Assembly: GCF_018873765.1 (NCBI RefSeq)
Contig: NC_057924.1
Coordinates: forward strand, 5,394,001 to 5,458,000
From: Telopea speciosissima
Lineage: Eukaryota; Streptophyta; Magnoliopsida; Proteales; Proteaceae
Reading direction: 5' to 3'
DNA: 64,000 nucleotides
The position numbers and the translations under genes were made by a program. Below the pieces are notes generated by a model. That model was not told where the DNA came from, made no database searches, and saw only the letters and a list, made by a program, of their open reading frames with translations. Shown in pieces: positions 33,642 to 45,677 of this stretch; positions within the stretch are counted from its first letter, which is position 1, and the number at the start of each line of letters is the position of its first letter.

Positions 33642-34060
33642 CAAGGGGTACAATACGGTATGGTCAAACGGTATTGACCACAGTACGGTACGATAACAGT
33701 TTTTACGGTCATACCGTCGATATGTACCAAAATCGTACTATTTTACCGAATGTGTACCGTAACCGTACCATTTTGGGGTGTAAACATGTAAAAATGAAAA
33801 ATAAAAGAACATACACCATACGATGATACACTAAATACTAATACCTAAAGGCTAAAAGCCTAAAATCGAATTTCATACCATTTTGTAGCGTATTCATATC
33901 ATTTTACATCCCGCTTATATATCGTATCGAAACCGTATTGTAACGGTACGGTAATGATATTAGAAATAGGACTCCTAAACAATACGGTACAATAACGATA
34001 TTAAGTACCTATTTTTTGTACCGTACCATATTATCAAAACCGTACCGGTTGACAGCCTTA
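33642..34060. mobile_element. hAT-like MITE with TACGGTA motif arrays
   Basis: Ends CAAGGGGTACAATACGG and, reverse-complemented, TAAGGCTGTCAACCGG, both fitting the YARNG start of hAT inverted repeats. ACGGTA/TACCGT occurs many times, in both orientations and mainly towards the two ends. No convincing 8-bp duplication (GTTAAAAT versus TTATTCTC). No coding capacity. Confidence 0.6.
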
Positions 34061-36135
34061 TTATTCTCATACTACAATTAAGCTACACAAGATATTGACA
34101 AAATTAAGTTAGGTAAGTGGGATAAGGCAACAGATGTACAAGATATTGACAGAGAGGTTATTACGGATGATGGAGAAGTGAATATGGGTGATGAGTCAGC
34201 CTTAGTGTCAATTAGATAATTTCGGATTAATTAGCGTAATATCTCTCACACGCGAACCCTTACCCTCGCTCCTTCTCGGTTTTCCGGAGCAACCTCGTCT
34301 TGCCGGAAGACCTCGGCCGTAGTCTCCAGGTTCGAGCCTCTTGATTCACTCCTCGCCTTGCCGGAGGGCCCAGCGGAAGTCAGATCTCCACCCCTGTTTC
34401 TCCCACTCTCAGGTTCGACCACTCTCTCACTCCTCTGTCTCTCTCTGTTTGGTTTCTTTGAGGATTCTGTTCTGTTTTTTTAGACAAATCTTTATTCTAT
34501 ATTTCCAGTTCTTATAGTTGATAATAGAAAAACTAGAACCCTTTAATTTGTTGCTTCCAATTAACTGAGGTTCCGTTTGGTTGCAAGGAGAATTAAAGAG
34601 ACGGAAAGGAAAATATTTCAAATATAAAAAAAAAAAATTTATAATCATTAGCCCATGTGATTGTATAAATATTTAAATTTCTTCTCATACCTAGTAAAGA
34701 TACATTTTACATGTAATACTTATTTTACATCTTAAACTAAAGGGAAATAAATGTAAAGTAAAGTGAAATTTAATAACTAAATATGGAATGATTTGGAGTT
34801 AGATATATTGTCACATGGTGTCACATGAGGTAATAATTAAAAAAGTTCATTTTTTAAGTATGAAAATTTCACTTCCCTTCCCTTTAATTTCCCTTACAAC
34901 CAAACGAAGCCTGAATGAAAAAGAGTAAAAAAGATGGAACCTGTAACCTTTTAATTTGTTGTTGGTGTTCGTTCTTATAATGTTGATGGTTGTTGCTGCT
35001 TAACCAAATGTCACACAAAATTTGGGCAATTCGGTTAAAATTTGTTAGGCAATTCCATTAAAAGTTGAATCTCCACTTGCCACAAAATTTCAGTTCTATC
35101 TTATCTGCCATGTTACGGATATCTGTATCAATTTAGAGATACCCTACATTTGTTGGATTAGAAGCTTCTTCTAATTACTCTCTTTGACAAAAAAAGACTA
35201 CCTCAATTGAGTTTAAACTTTAAATAACAAGAGAATCAATTATGAATTTTTTTTTCTATCTTTGTGCAAGAGAGATTATGAATACCATTTGAGGGGCTTT
35301 TATTATCATGTTGACTTTAAACAAACCTTTATTAAAGTTATATATTGTGAGGGGAGGTGCAGCAAGAGTGGTAGGGGAGTTAGAAGAGGGTGGGTGAGGG
35401 TGCGGTGGTAATGGTGGAGGGGGTGGGTTATTTCCAGCCATGAACTCAAAAGCATACATCTTATTAGAAGTGAAAAAATCTGACACTTTTCTCAACTTAT
35501 TCTGTCTTCTTCTGAAGTCTGATTCCCACAGTCTAATTTAACATTTGTAGCTTTAATGGATGAAACTCTCTCTGTTTGGCTTTTTCTAGCATTAAAGTAA
35601 ATGCTTTGATTTGATGAACTAACCAAATGATGATGAAAAATCCGATTTGGTTCACACAGGAAGGGGGAACCCAGTCTGAAATAAAACTAGTGCCTTCACT
35701 GTGCAACACCATAGCTCAATTTATATGTCCAAATTTATCACAAAAAAAAATTATATGTTGAAATCTGTAATTTGAATCATACAATCTGAAATTCTTTTCT
35801 TGTATTTTTGGCTCAACCAGAACTGATCCCCACTTAAATATTTGTTGCTTCTTCCCTTCTTCAATATGGTTCAACATTATTGCTGTGATTGATAAGATCC
35901 TTGACAATGAAATCCCATCAATCAAAGACAATACAACCCTTATCAAAGACATCCCTTCCCTGCTTCCCTGTTGATTCTTATCAAAGACATGCAGGTTCAT
36001 TGGTTGCTGTTGATCCTTTTATTTAGCAGGTCCATTGGTTGCTGTTCTATGGATTATACAGATTACACTACTATTTAAAATCATCATTTTTTTTATATAT
36101 TGGATTAAACTTTTACCTGGTTTATGGAAGTAGGT
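34061..36135. other. Intergenic; no gene recognised
   Basis: Mostly AT-rich. One open stretch at 34092-34219 (plus) reads like protein (DIDREVITDDGEVNMGDES) but is short and unrecognised. 34240-34420 is a GC-richer patch with repeated CTTGCCGGA, resembling a 5' untranslated sequence, but no following ORF supports a gene. Confidence 0.35.
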
Positions 36136-36209
36136 GAATCTTTAGCTCAAAAAGGAAGAGCACCTGGGTTTATTCCCAAGAGATGATGGTTCGAGTCCAT
36201 CGAGACTCT
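36136..36209 (+). pseudogene. tRNA-like sequence / tRNA pseudogene
   Basis: Folds as a near-complete cloverleaf: acceptor GAATCTT with GAGACTC (one A-C and one T-G mispair), D-stem GCTC/GAGC, anticodon stem CTGGG/CCAAG with a mismatch and loop TTTATTC (anticodon would be TAT), and a perfect T-arm GATGG-TTCGAGT-CCATC. The mispairs and A-rich D-loop suggest a decayed tRNA or a SINE head. Confidence 0.4.
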
Positions 36210-36816
36210 CATGTTGACTAATTTAATGAATTTTTTTTCAAATTTTGTCTTTGGAGTTGCTGTTTTTCTTGGTGGTGTCCATCTATTTGATGAAACATAA
36301 TTCCACCCAAAAGAGATCTGGGCTCGTTTAGGTAGGGGAAGAACAGGGGGAGGGGTTTTTAGGTCTCCAAGCATGGAGCACCCAAAATCCCCAATCATAT
36401 GCAACTGCAAGACACAACAGCATATTGAAGCGATGGCTTCCACCAAGAGCTCTCAATTAATTGGGATGCTAAATCATAATATTCAAGAAATTTAGAGTTC
36501 CACCCTTATGCAACTGCAGCAAACTCAATTATTTCAGGTTCTTTGAGATTTTGGAGACACATTGACCCCATTTACGTACTTACCCACCATAGGTGCCTAA
36601 AAAGGGAGACATTTATGAGTCATAGACCCTTATCTAAGGTGGATACTCCCTATTACCCATTTACCCTCTTTTAACGTGAGTAGGTACAACCTTGAGGTGG
36701 AACACCTTGATCCCATTTAGGTACTTATCTATTGTATCAGCAATGCCCCTCATTGGCGCTCGTAGGATCTCTTGTAATAAGACAGGGTATTAAATTGGTA
36801 GGGATTGTTTAGTCCC

Positions 36817-37004
36817 GGATCGGTCTCCTCTCAGGTTCCCTGCTCAGTCAGGTGTGTAGGTTCCACTCATAGAAGGGGCAGAAATGATAGCCTCACCCCC
36901 TGCCCAAACACACTGCTCGGGTGGGGTGAGGTCGTCATTTACGCCCTCCAATGAGAGGAACCTGCACACCTGCCCGGGCAAGGAACCTTAGAGGAGAAAA
37001 ATTC
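36817..37004. mobile_element. Foldback MULE-type MITE with 9-bp target duplication
   Basis: TTTAGTCCC occurs at 36808-36816 and again at 37005-37013. Between them, arms of about 80 bp (TCTCCTCTCAGGTTCC left; TCTCCTCTAAGGTTCC for the reverse complement of the right) pair around a CCCAAACACACTGCTCGGG centre. 188 bp, no coding capacity. A 9-bp duplication is the Mutator-like hallmark. Confidence 0.85.
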
Positions 37005-37350
37005 TTTAGTCCCCATGAAATAATTTATTGATCATCATGCCCTCATCTTCTGTTTTTCTGTCTCTTCCTCTCTCATTCTCTTTGTTGATCCAAAGATCTA
37101 ATGTCAAAATGTAAGTAAAGCTAGGGTTGCAAAACCCTAAATTTGTGTGGGCTACGCTTATCATTTGTTGATAATATCCCCGTATTGCACAGATATCCGA
37201 TGACCAATAGATTTGTGTTTATTTGCTTGTGGTCATACCTTTGGATTATTTTGTTGTATACAAACAGAAACATTTTTTTGTTATCATTCTTATACAATGT
37301 ACTTGTAATTCATTGATTACAAAATTTCACGTAACTCCTCTGAGGTATGT

Positions 37351-37506
37351 GATTTTTTTCGCTCCCAGTGCACCACACTTGAGAATCCAACCATTAAACC
37401 AACACTTGAGAAGATAAAAAGACATCATTATCCTTGGTTTAATGGTTGGATTCTCAAATGTGGTGCACTGGATAGTGTACCACACTGGGGGCGATAAAAA
37501 ACACTA
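37351..37506. mobile_element. Hairpin MITE, hAT-like 8-bp flank
   Basis: The arms GCTCCCAGTGCACCACACTT and the reverse complement of the right side pair through CCAACCATTAAACCAA, giving a near-perfect stem. AGGTATGT (37343-37350) and AGGTATGA (37507-37514) flank it. The host sequence (CACGTAACTCCTCTGAGGT / CACCTCGTGAGGTTTGG) looks like an older transposon remnant. Confidence 0.7.
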
Positions 37507-37616
37507 AGGTATGACTTATGTACACTTTCACCTCGTGAGGTTTGGAAATTTTCATGTACCTCCCCTGCTTAACCAACCATGGCACAAATTTCATAATAGA
37601 AACAATCCAAAAAATA

Positions 37617-38021
37617 TTTGGAGTTGCAAATCATTGAGATAATGGGAGATAAGGTTGGGAGACCCTTGAAGGTGATTGTTAAAAGAGGAAACACCGACTT
37701 AGTGGCTCTGACTGTCGTGCCGAAGGAGGCAAACTCATACATGTAAAACAGTGTACAAGAAGATGATACCCTATTCTCGAAGGAGGCAAACCCACACATG
37801 TAAAACACTTTACTGCACTAGTTTGTATCCATAGTTTCTCATTTTCTCAATAGCTGAGGATAGACTCTCTGTACTTCCGATCCTAGGACTGCATCTAATT
37901 CATGAATCTATTGTATTTGGAATTGCAGATCGTTGAGATAATGGGAGATAAGGTTGGGAGACCAGAGGAAACACCAACTTAGTAACTCTGACTGTCAGCG
38001 CCGGAGGAGGCAAACCGAGAC
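37617..38021 (+). pseudogene. Two tandem copies of a PDZ-like gene fragment
   Basis: The plus strand at 37617-37745 reads LQIIEIMGDKVGRPLKVIVK followed by RGNTDLVALTVVPKEANSYM and a stop. A second copy at 37919-38021 starts LQIVEIMGDKVGRP and then has a deletion. The wording resembles a PDZ-domain segment of a plant plastid PDZ protein (MET1-like is my best guess). Both copies are followed by a similar ACATGTAAAAC stretch. Clearly broken; probably a captured exon duplicated locally. Confidence 0.4.
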
Positions 38022-38347
38022 ATATAAAACAATTTACAGGAGGATAATACCTTATTCCCCACCCCACCCCAAAAACAGAGAATAAAAATATGTATAAGGC
38101 AAAGCATCTGCCTTGAGGTCTTTCTTTTATATTCCCGCAAGTTTGACAATCAAGTTTTTCCTTTTGAATTTTGCCTTTGCTGTTAAGAGCAGAATGATCT
38201 GATCCTATCAGTTGATTGATAAACACAAAGAATGACCACATGGCAAATGCTTTGCCTTCAATATGATTTTACTCTTTTTTTTGAGTGGTGTGTGGGGTGT
38301 GGGATGGAGAATAGGGTAACATCCTCCAGTAAAGTGTTTTACATGTG

Positions 38348-40302
38348 GCACCACTCCAAAGAAGTATCTCGGTCTCCCATCCCTGTTTGGTACCTCCAAG
38401 CTTGATCTATTTAGGGAGATCAATGAGAAGAGTAGAAACAAATTACAGGGCTGGAAGGAGAAGCTCATGTCTCAAGCTAGGAAGGAGATCATGTTGAAGT
38501 CCGTAGCCCTAACCATGAACAACTATGCTGCTAGCCACTTCAAGCTTCCGGTAGTTCACCATGACAAGCTTCGTTCAGCGAGTACTCAGTTCTTTTGGGG
38601 TAACACGGACGAGAAGAAAAAGATATGTTGGATCTCCTGGGATAGACTGTCTAAATCAAAAGAGAGTGGAGGTCTGGGCTTCAGAGATCCAGCCATCCAG
38701 AACAAAGCCCTTTTGGGGAAGTTAGCCTGGAAGTTATGGCAATCCCCTCGGTCTCACTGGGCTCAATATATGAAGAACATCTACTTCCCACATTCAGCCT
38801 TCCTACAAGCCAAGGTTGGTTCTAACCCCTCTTGGGCCTGGAGGAGCATCATCGAAGGTCGTAAGGTGCTCCTCTCCAGTCTGCTCTGGAGAATTGGTAC
38901 GGGTGATAGCGTCAGGATTTGGCATGATAATTGGATCCCCACGAATCCCACTCTCCGCCTAATGCACTCATAGCAAGGAGATGACGACCATGTCTTTGTT
39001 TCGGAGCTCATAGATCAGGAGAACCGATTATGGAAAGAGGACCTGTTAAATGCCTTATTCCACCCAGAGGATGTAGCTGCCATTAAGAACATCAAGCTGA
39101 GTCTGTTTGCCAGGCCTGACTCTCAAATTTGGGGGGCTGCGAAGAACGGCATTTTCTTGGTCAAGTCTGCCTACCACCACATCTGCAATGTCGGTGAGGT
39201 AGAGAAGGCCTCCCTCCCCTCTACTTCTCATTGAGGTAACCGTCCCACCATACCGAGAACTGTCTAGAGGAAGTTATGGAGTTGTAGCACCACGCCTAAG
39301 ATCCACAATTTTCTTTGGCGTGCCTGTTCAAATGGCCTTGCTACGGGGGGAAAGCCTTGCAAGAAGAATGGTCCCAACTGATCCCAATTGCACCAGATGT
39401 GGCAAGCCTGAGACGGCGGATCACATTCTCTTAGACTGTCCTTTTGCAAGAGCATGTTGGTTTGGATCTCGCCTTTCCTTTATACCTCCATCGGATGACC
39501 CACAGATTGCTAAAGCCTTACAGCATTGGTCCTCCTCTCCCTCCCTGGACAAGAATTTGAGCAAGGAGATCAATGGTTTCAGTGCCTTCCTCTGTTGGGG
39601 TATCTGGAAAGCCTGAAACGAGCTGCTTTTTAGGGGCACTGTCTGGAGCCCTATGGAAGTTATTCCCCACGCTGAATCTGGCTTTGATGAGTTCTGCAAG
39701 GCCCAGGCCCAGGCCCAACTTCAGGCGCCCCATCATAACCCCCCCATCTGCAGACCACTTCGACAGGCCCGCAAAGCCTCCCTCCGCAAGGCCCATGGGC
39801 CCCTCCGCCCCCATGTTCTTTAAGTTAAACTCTGACGCTGCCATTGCTGGAGAAAGGATGGGTCTTGGCTACATTATTCATAACACTGAGGGTCAGCCCC
39901 TAGCCGCAGTCTCCGACCCTTCTCACTATACCTCAGTTCTACAAGGGGAAGCTTTAACGCTTCGGTCAGGTCTACAACACTGCCTTGAAGCTGGCCTGCA
40001 GTTCGTTATGGTGGAGTCTGATAATATGGAGTTAGTGGGCCTTCTCAATGGGCGCACCCCAAACCTCTCCATTAATTCTGACTTCATTGTGCAGGACATC
40101 CTAGAGATGGGCTCTTCCTTTTCCCACATCCCAAGAGAGATTAACAGCTTGGCTAACTCCTTGGCCCGGAGAGCCTTGGCCGTCGCGTGTAGGACTCAAT
40201 GGCAACCCTCCAACCCCTGGCTTTCCTATCTCTGTAATTTGCATTCCTTGCGTTGGTCAAGCTTTAATATATAGTCTTTTATTTACCCAAAAAAAAAAAA
40301 AA
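38348..40302 (+). mobile_element. 5'-truncated L1-type LINE with RNase H domain, 17-bp target duplication and poly(A)
   Basis: AAAGTGTTTTACATGTG occurs at 38331-38347 and 40303-40319. The insertion opens in mid-ORF2 with the RT thumb motif KKYLGLPSLFG, runs through the post-RT region (GGLGFRDPAIQNKALLGKLA, IGTGDSVRIWHDNWIP), a zinc-finger-like RVT region (CGKPETADHILLDCPFA) and a C-terminal RNase H (KLNSDAAIAGERMGLGYIIH, EALTLRSGLQ, ESDN, HIPREINSLANSLARRA), and ends in a run of about 14 A. At least one stop at 38971 and later frameshifts break it. RT active site and endonuclease are missing by truncation. Confidence 0.92.
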
Positions 40303-41001
40303 AAAGTGTTTTACATGTGTGGTGAGAAGTCCGGTCTGAAAATTAGAGACCAAGTAATGCAATGACTTAGATAATTGTAAAAACTGACTGATCCATGGAT
40401 CTATCAAACACATTGGTAAAGATCCAACAAACGATGGGTTACGTAGCTCCCTTGATACTAAATTTATAAACTGTCAACTCTATGAACTGTAAGTATAGAC
40501 TTTGAGAATTTAACCATTCTACAATTCCACCCCACAGCTAGTAGCTAGTAAGGTGGCTGAATTCAAAATTCTGAAGACAAACTATAGACATCAAGATACG
40601 GAATGGCTGTTTGTTATTCTATGCCCCATCTTCCATCCTAGATATGTAATAAGAAAACAGAAACGCACGTCACTGTCCAACAAAGTTACAAAATCTCTTA
40701 GCCGGAACACTAAAAACCAGACTCTAGACAAATCCATAAATGTGTCATGTGTGCAATAATTATTTTATTTATTTATTTTGTCTCCTGTAGGCAATCACCA
40801 TGATATGATTAGAATTTTTTTCTGCTCATGCCACCCCCCCCCCAAAAAACAATGTGCCTTCAATTCTAGCTTCTTTCTGATATTTTAGACCATAGATGTA
40901 AATAAAAACATGAGCTCATGCAAGCTTTCATCTCTTGATCCCCAATTTTTTTGTTTATCATACCATGACAATATGCTGTCTATGTGGAATCTATCTCTAA
41001 G

Positions 41002-41098
41002 GACATATCCAGTGCACAAGGCTCCTGCCACTGCAGGGTCTGGGGAGGGTCATATATATGCAGCCTTACCCTCGCTTCGCGGAGAGGCTGTTTCCCGA
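41002..41098 (-). mobile_element. Au-type SINE, 5'-truncated
   Basis: Minus strand shows AACAGCCTCTCCGCGAAGCG, GGTAAGGCTGC and CTGCAGTGGCAGGAGCC, the 3' half of the Au SINE. The tRNA-like half is missing. CTCTAAG flanks it on both sides (40995-41001 and 41099-41105). Confidence 0.8.
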
Positions 41099-41105
41099 CT
41101 CTAAG

Positions 41106-42152
41106 TTCTAAATAATTATACGTATGTCATACTGCTAAACAGGCCCAAGGATTATAACCACTGGGTACTCGAAGGATTTAAAGAACATGGCAGAACAGAT
41201 CAAAAGTTGGGTAATTTATTATCAGAATATAGGAAGAGTACTGACCTGCAACAGTAGAGACCAGGCTGTTGAAATCTCCTCGTCTCAGTAACTGAGACAG
41301 CCAAAAGAGAAGAAAAAAACAGGGTATGGAAGGGGGAGAGAGAGAGTAAAAGGGAAGATATAAGAAGCAAGTAAGTTGAGCTACAATGGAGAAAGAGGAG
41401 AGAGAAAAGAGATCGAAAGAGGGAGAGGAGACAATTATTCATACCACACAATCTCAAAATAAAATAATATATTCCAACTAAGCTATCCATTGGGGGTTAC
41501 ATATCTTTCTATAAAAGCAGAAACAAGAATTCAACTAGACTATATAAACTCCTAATTCCTAAACCTGTTATTACAATCTCTTGGGCTTTGGTTTCCAAAC
41601 TCTATTACCACGGCATCAGATGGACAAATTGCCCACCCAAATTATGATTTTGGGAGGAAAAAAAATAGAGGGGGAGGGGAGGATAACAAAGATCAATTTC
41701 CAATATACCATGTGGAATATGATAAAATTCCATAGTTGCCTTAAAATAATAAAATTAGCTTTCTTCCCAAATACACAAAACCTAATCAAAGATGCGTTTG
41801 GAACAGTAAAGCACAACCACAGCACCAACACCCTTACCCCAGTTCATTGGAAGAGTCAGCATCATACAGACTACAGTGAAGAACATGTATAAGACCGAAT
41901 ATAACAGAGTAAGAAAAAACATGTAATGGAATATTGGGATTAGTAATCAGAACCTACAAGGATCACAAATTTGCACATAAAAACATGCACACATGATGTT
42001 TCAATAGACTGCAGTCACTGCACTACACCATCCATTAACCTGTATGAAAGGATATTGAAGTGCTTTGTACAGAAACTGAAGCAAAAGATTCACAGAGAAG
42101 GCAATGCAGATAAATAACAGATGTGGGTTTATTTTATTGGAAACAAGCTTTG
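41106..42152. other. Intergenic; no gene seen
   Basis: Purine-rich (GAGAGA) patch at 41325-41430; otherwise AT-rich without coding signal. Confidence 0.4.
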
Positions 42153-42990
42153 GGTTGGGTTATGTATGTGTTGGGCCTTTGATCCAATGTGTTTTCATTG
42201 TAATGGACCACTTTAATGGGCCTATAATATGGGTAGAGGCTAGGCATACGGGATTAGTTAAGTGTCTTTATTTCTTTATTTTAATTGTTATTAAGTGTTT
42301 CAGTTAGACTAGATTAGGATTGTAGAAGTCCAGTCCTGTTTTGGGTCAATTTCCTTCATTATTTTAGTTTCCTAGTCAATTTAGGTTACCTTATTAGTTA
42401 AGAATTGGGTTAGGCCATTCCTTTTTAGTGTTTGAATCTACTATTGAGTCTTCTATATAAGTTTGTAAGGGGGTCCATACCTCCTTGGGGGCCCCTGTTC
42501 TCGCTTCTATATAAGTACTGCATAAGTCCAGTCCTGTTTTGAGCAAGATCTGACCATCGGATCTTACCGGAATTTTCAGCATAGTTTCTAAAAGTGACAC
42601 TCAACCAGATTTACAGTCTGATCTGTTGTGTTGATTTGAACTTATACAAGTTCTCTCAATTACACCCTGTTTTGGCACTGGCTTTAACTTCTAAATCAGA
42701 CCACATCAAGCGGTATCAGAGCCATGGCCAGCAGTGAATTAATTCCCTCTGATATCACATAATGTAGTCCTGATTTAAATATTAAATCAATACCAAAACT
42801 GACTCAAAACAGCACTAGACTTATAGAATCCTAATCCAGCCTAACTGAAACACTTAAAAACAATTAAAAAAAGACATTTACTTAACTAATCTCGTATGCC
42901 TAACCTCTACTGATATTATAGGCCCATGAAAGTGGCCCATTGCAATGAAAACACATTGGATCAAAGGCCCAACACATACATAACCCAACC
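42153..42990. mobile_element. Rearranged LTR fragment forming a long inverted repeat, with PBS-like site
   Basis: The left arm, 42153-42351 (GGTTGGGTTATGTATGTGTT...), is the inverse of the right arm, 42799-42990, over about 195 bp with some substitutions. Between them the left part continues as LTR-like DNA to a primer-binding-site-like GGTATCAGAGCCATGG at 42714-42729. A 45-bp direct repeat (TAATGTAGT.CTGATT) occurs at 42761 and 42991. Most simply a 5' LTR plus PBS followed by an inverted piece of the same LTR. Confidence 0.6.
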
Positions 42991-45677
42991 TAATGTAGTA
43001 CTGATTAAAAGGTTAAACCAATACTAAAACATAATCGAAAACAGAGGCACAAATTTTAGATTAGGGAGAAAATATATATAACAAAATCAGCACCTCAGAT
43101 CAGTCTATAAACCTGGTTGGGTCCCTCTTTTAAGGGGTGTAAACCTTGCTGAAAATATCAGTTTGATCCTATAGCTGGATCAGAAATTATGGGGGATTCC
43201 CAGTTGCGATAGGGGCAAATCTGTCAAATTAGAACTCAGATCAAAGAATAGAGTACATATTTATAAAACTCAAGAAAACATCAGTATTTAATGTTAATTA
43301 CAGATCAAACAAACCAGAAAATAGGCTAACTCGAATTCAGGTTTCAAGGTCTTCAGGATGCAATCCTACTTGAGGTAGGACTGTATCAGAAACTTGACAG
43401 ATTAAAAAATCAAGAACAGAATCTGGAAGGGAACACTGTTGACAGAACAATTCTGACATCAGAAGTGAGATCAGCAACATGAGGCACCCAAAATCTAACA
43501 ATCCCAGTAAGGATAGGAATGAAGAATCGCAGGTCAAAATATGAAATCAATTGTAGGAAATAAGATGGCAGAACAGTACCTTGAAGTAGACAAGAGAAAG
43601 AGCAATAGCACCCCAGCTTCTTGTGGCAAGGTGTTGACTGGTTTCACACCAATCACCCCTTGATTCAGATAAGGGGAGACCGACCCTCCATGCAAGGAGC
43701 AACAAAGCAACAATTTCAATAGCAAAATCATGGGCTAAAGAGAACCCTTGGTCTTTCTTTATAAAGATAACAAAAGCAAAGTTTGAATCTGGCTAGGAAA
43801 TCCCCAAGCCGATCCCTATTAGAACTCACCATTCCTTTTTAAGTCTAATTAGTCTAAATAGTCTTTAAAAAGAATGTGGACCCAACTTAAAACACTTAAA
43901 GAGAATGAAATAAACTATCTAACTTAAATGAACCAAATAAACCACGGAAACATATCTCCACTGTATACATGTGAGTTGTCTGTGGTGTATATATAGTCAG
44001 AGTGAATGACAATAGAGACTAATTGCAGGAGGGGTGTGTTTCTCTCATGTTATGGGAGGTGGCAGCCTGTTTCCCTCAGCGCTGGCTAGAGTGATAAAGA
44101 GTAACTATAAGTAAAAGTGAAGTTTGGGATGTTTCTGATGGTTGGTTTGGTCTGGGCAGAATTTAGGTTATGGGGATGATGTTCAGAGATGGAGGGGATG
44201 CTAAGGTTTGGTTTGGAGGATTAGAAGAAGGGTTTGGATTGAGAATGATGTACTTACTAGTTGTATGAATTGTTCTAATCCTTGCAGAGAAATTCCAGCA
44301 GCTGAGTGTGAACTTCAAGAGATCGGCTAGAACAGAATTGGAGCTTAAATGGAACTTGAATGGAGATCGATAGAATAGGGTTGGGGAAGGCTATCTCAGC
44401 CTGGGTATGTCAACCTTACAGCCTATCTCAGGACAGCAATGTTGCAGAAAAGCAAACTCTTTATTTCATAAAATCATGGGGGCTCAACTGGAGCTCTAAC
44501 ATATTTATAGTCTTATGGCTGAATGGAACTTGGTTTTGGACAGCCAAGTTACATCAAAAAGTGTATTGATGAAAAGTGTTACTTTTGAGAAAACAAAAAG
44601 TGTTTTGTTTAATCGTATGTGATGGTTTGTTTGTTATTTCTATGTTATGCTCTTACTATATTCTGTTTTACTGGGCTATTTAGCTCACCCCTATTTTTCT
44701 AATATTCACAGAGGATTGAGATGGAGGTATGCTCTTGGTGGGGAGTTCGAGAGTGACTTGAAGATTTATTTTTAATATTTGTTATTTATTTTCTTTTATT
44801 AGATGGGTGTAATAGTGAACAATTTGAGATGTAAACTCTAATAAATTGGATTTTTGAGATTTTAGTTTGGGCAAACCTTAGATTGCCACAAGTAGGAGTT
44901 ATTTGAGATTTAATGCTATTGTTGAATATTTTATGTTTGAGGCTTGAAATTGATGATTTATTTCGAATGATTCCGTTTGATTTTAGCGATCGTTGAATCA
45001 GCACCCGCGATGGCTGAACCCCTACCTATATCCAGTTTGGGTCATGACAGAGGTTGCCTTGTGCAGGGAAAATCATAGGTACAAGGTTGATAAACTGGAG
45101 TATTCATCTAAATACAATCATTCTGTGAAGAAACAAACCACATTTTATTTACAACTTTAACTCGAGAAGTTTTTTCCCAACCTTATGTTGGTGGTTCTTC
45201 ACATGTACAAGGCAGTGCACCTTGGGAAACTCTAACTGAACAAAAGTGGTAGATTACTAAACAGACTCAAAACCTACAACATAATTCTGTTTTGAGTACA
45301 GTCAGCAAAGGAATTATCAGAAAACTCCATAGAAATGGAAACACAGAAAAGCAGAAGCTCCTCCACAATTAAGGTAGTAACAGGAAACGACAATCTCAGA
45401 TGAACCACCAATACAAAAATGCAAATGTTCATAAAGGGCTAAGGGAAAAAAGAAAGCAACAAAGACATCAGTCCAGTAAAAGATATCCATCCAAAACAAC
45501 ATTATCCTCGGTAACCTAATGAAATGTAGATGCAAGAGATTTCTTTGTAGTTGAATAAACAAATGCGAATTCAAAAACAGGTTTTTTGAAGATCTGCCAT
45601 TTTTTACACAACCTTGGCCAAATGCTCACCTCTTATTTCCATGATCTTAATAACTGAAGGTTAATAAATTAACTTTC
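42991..45677. other. Intergenic; no gene recognised
   Basis: AT-rich repeat-like DNA. Short ORFs (up to 85 codons) show no family resemblance. The part from about 45600 to 45677 is probably the 3' untranslated region of the PPR gene. Confidence 0.4.
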
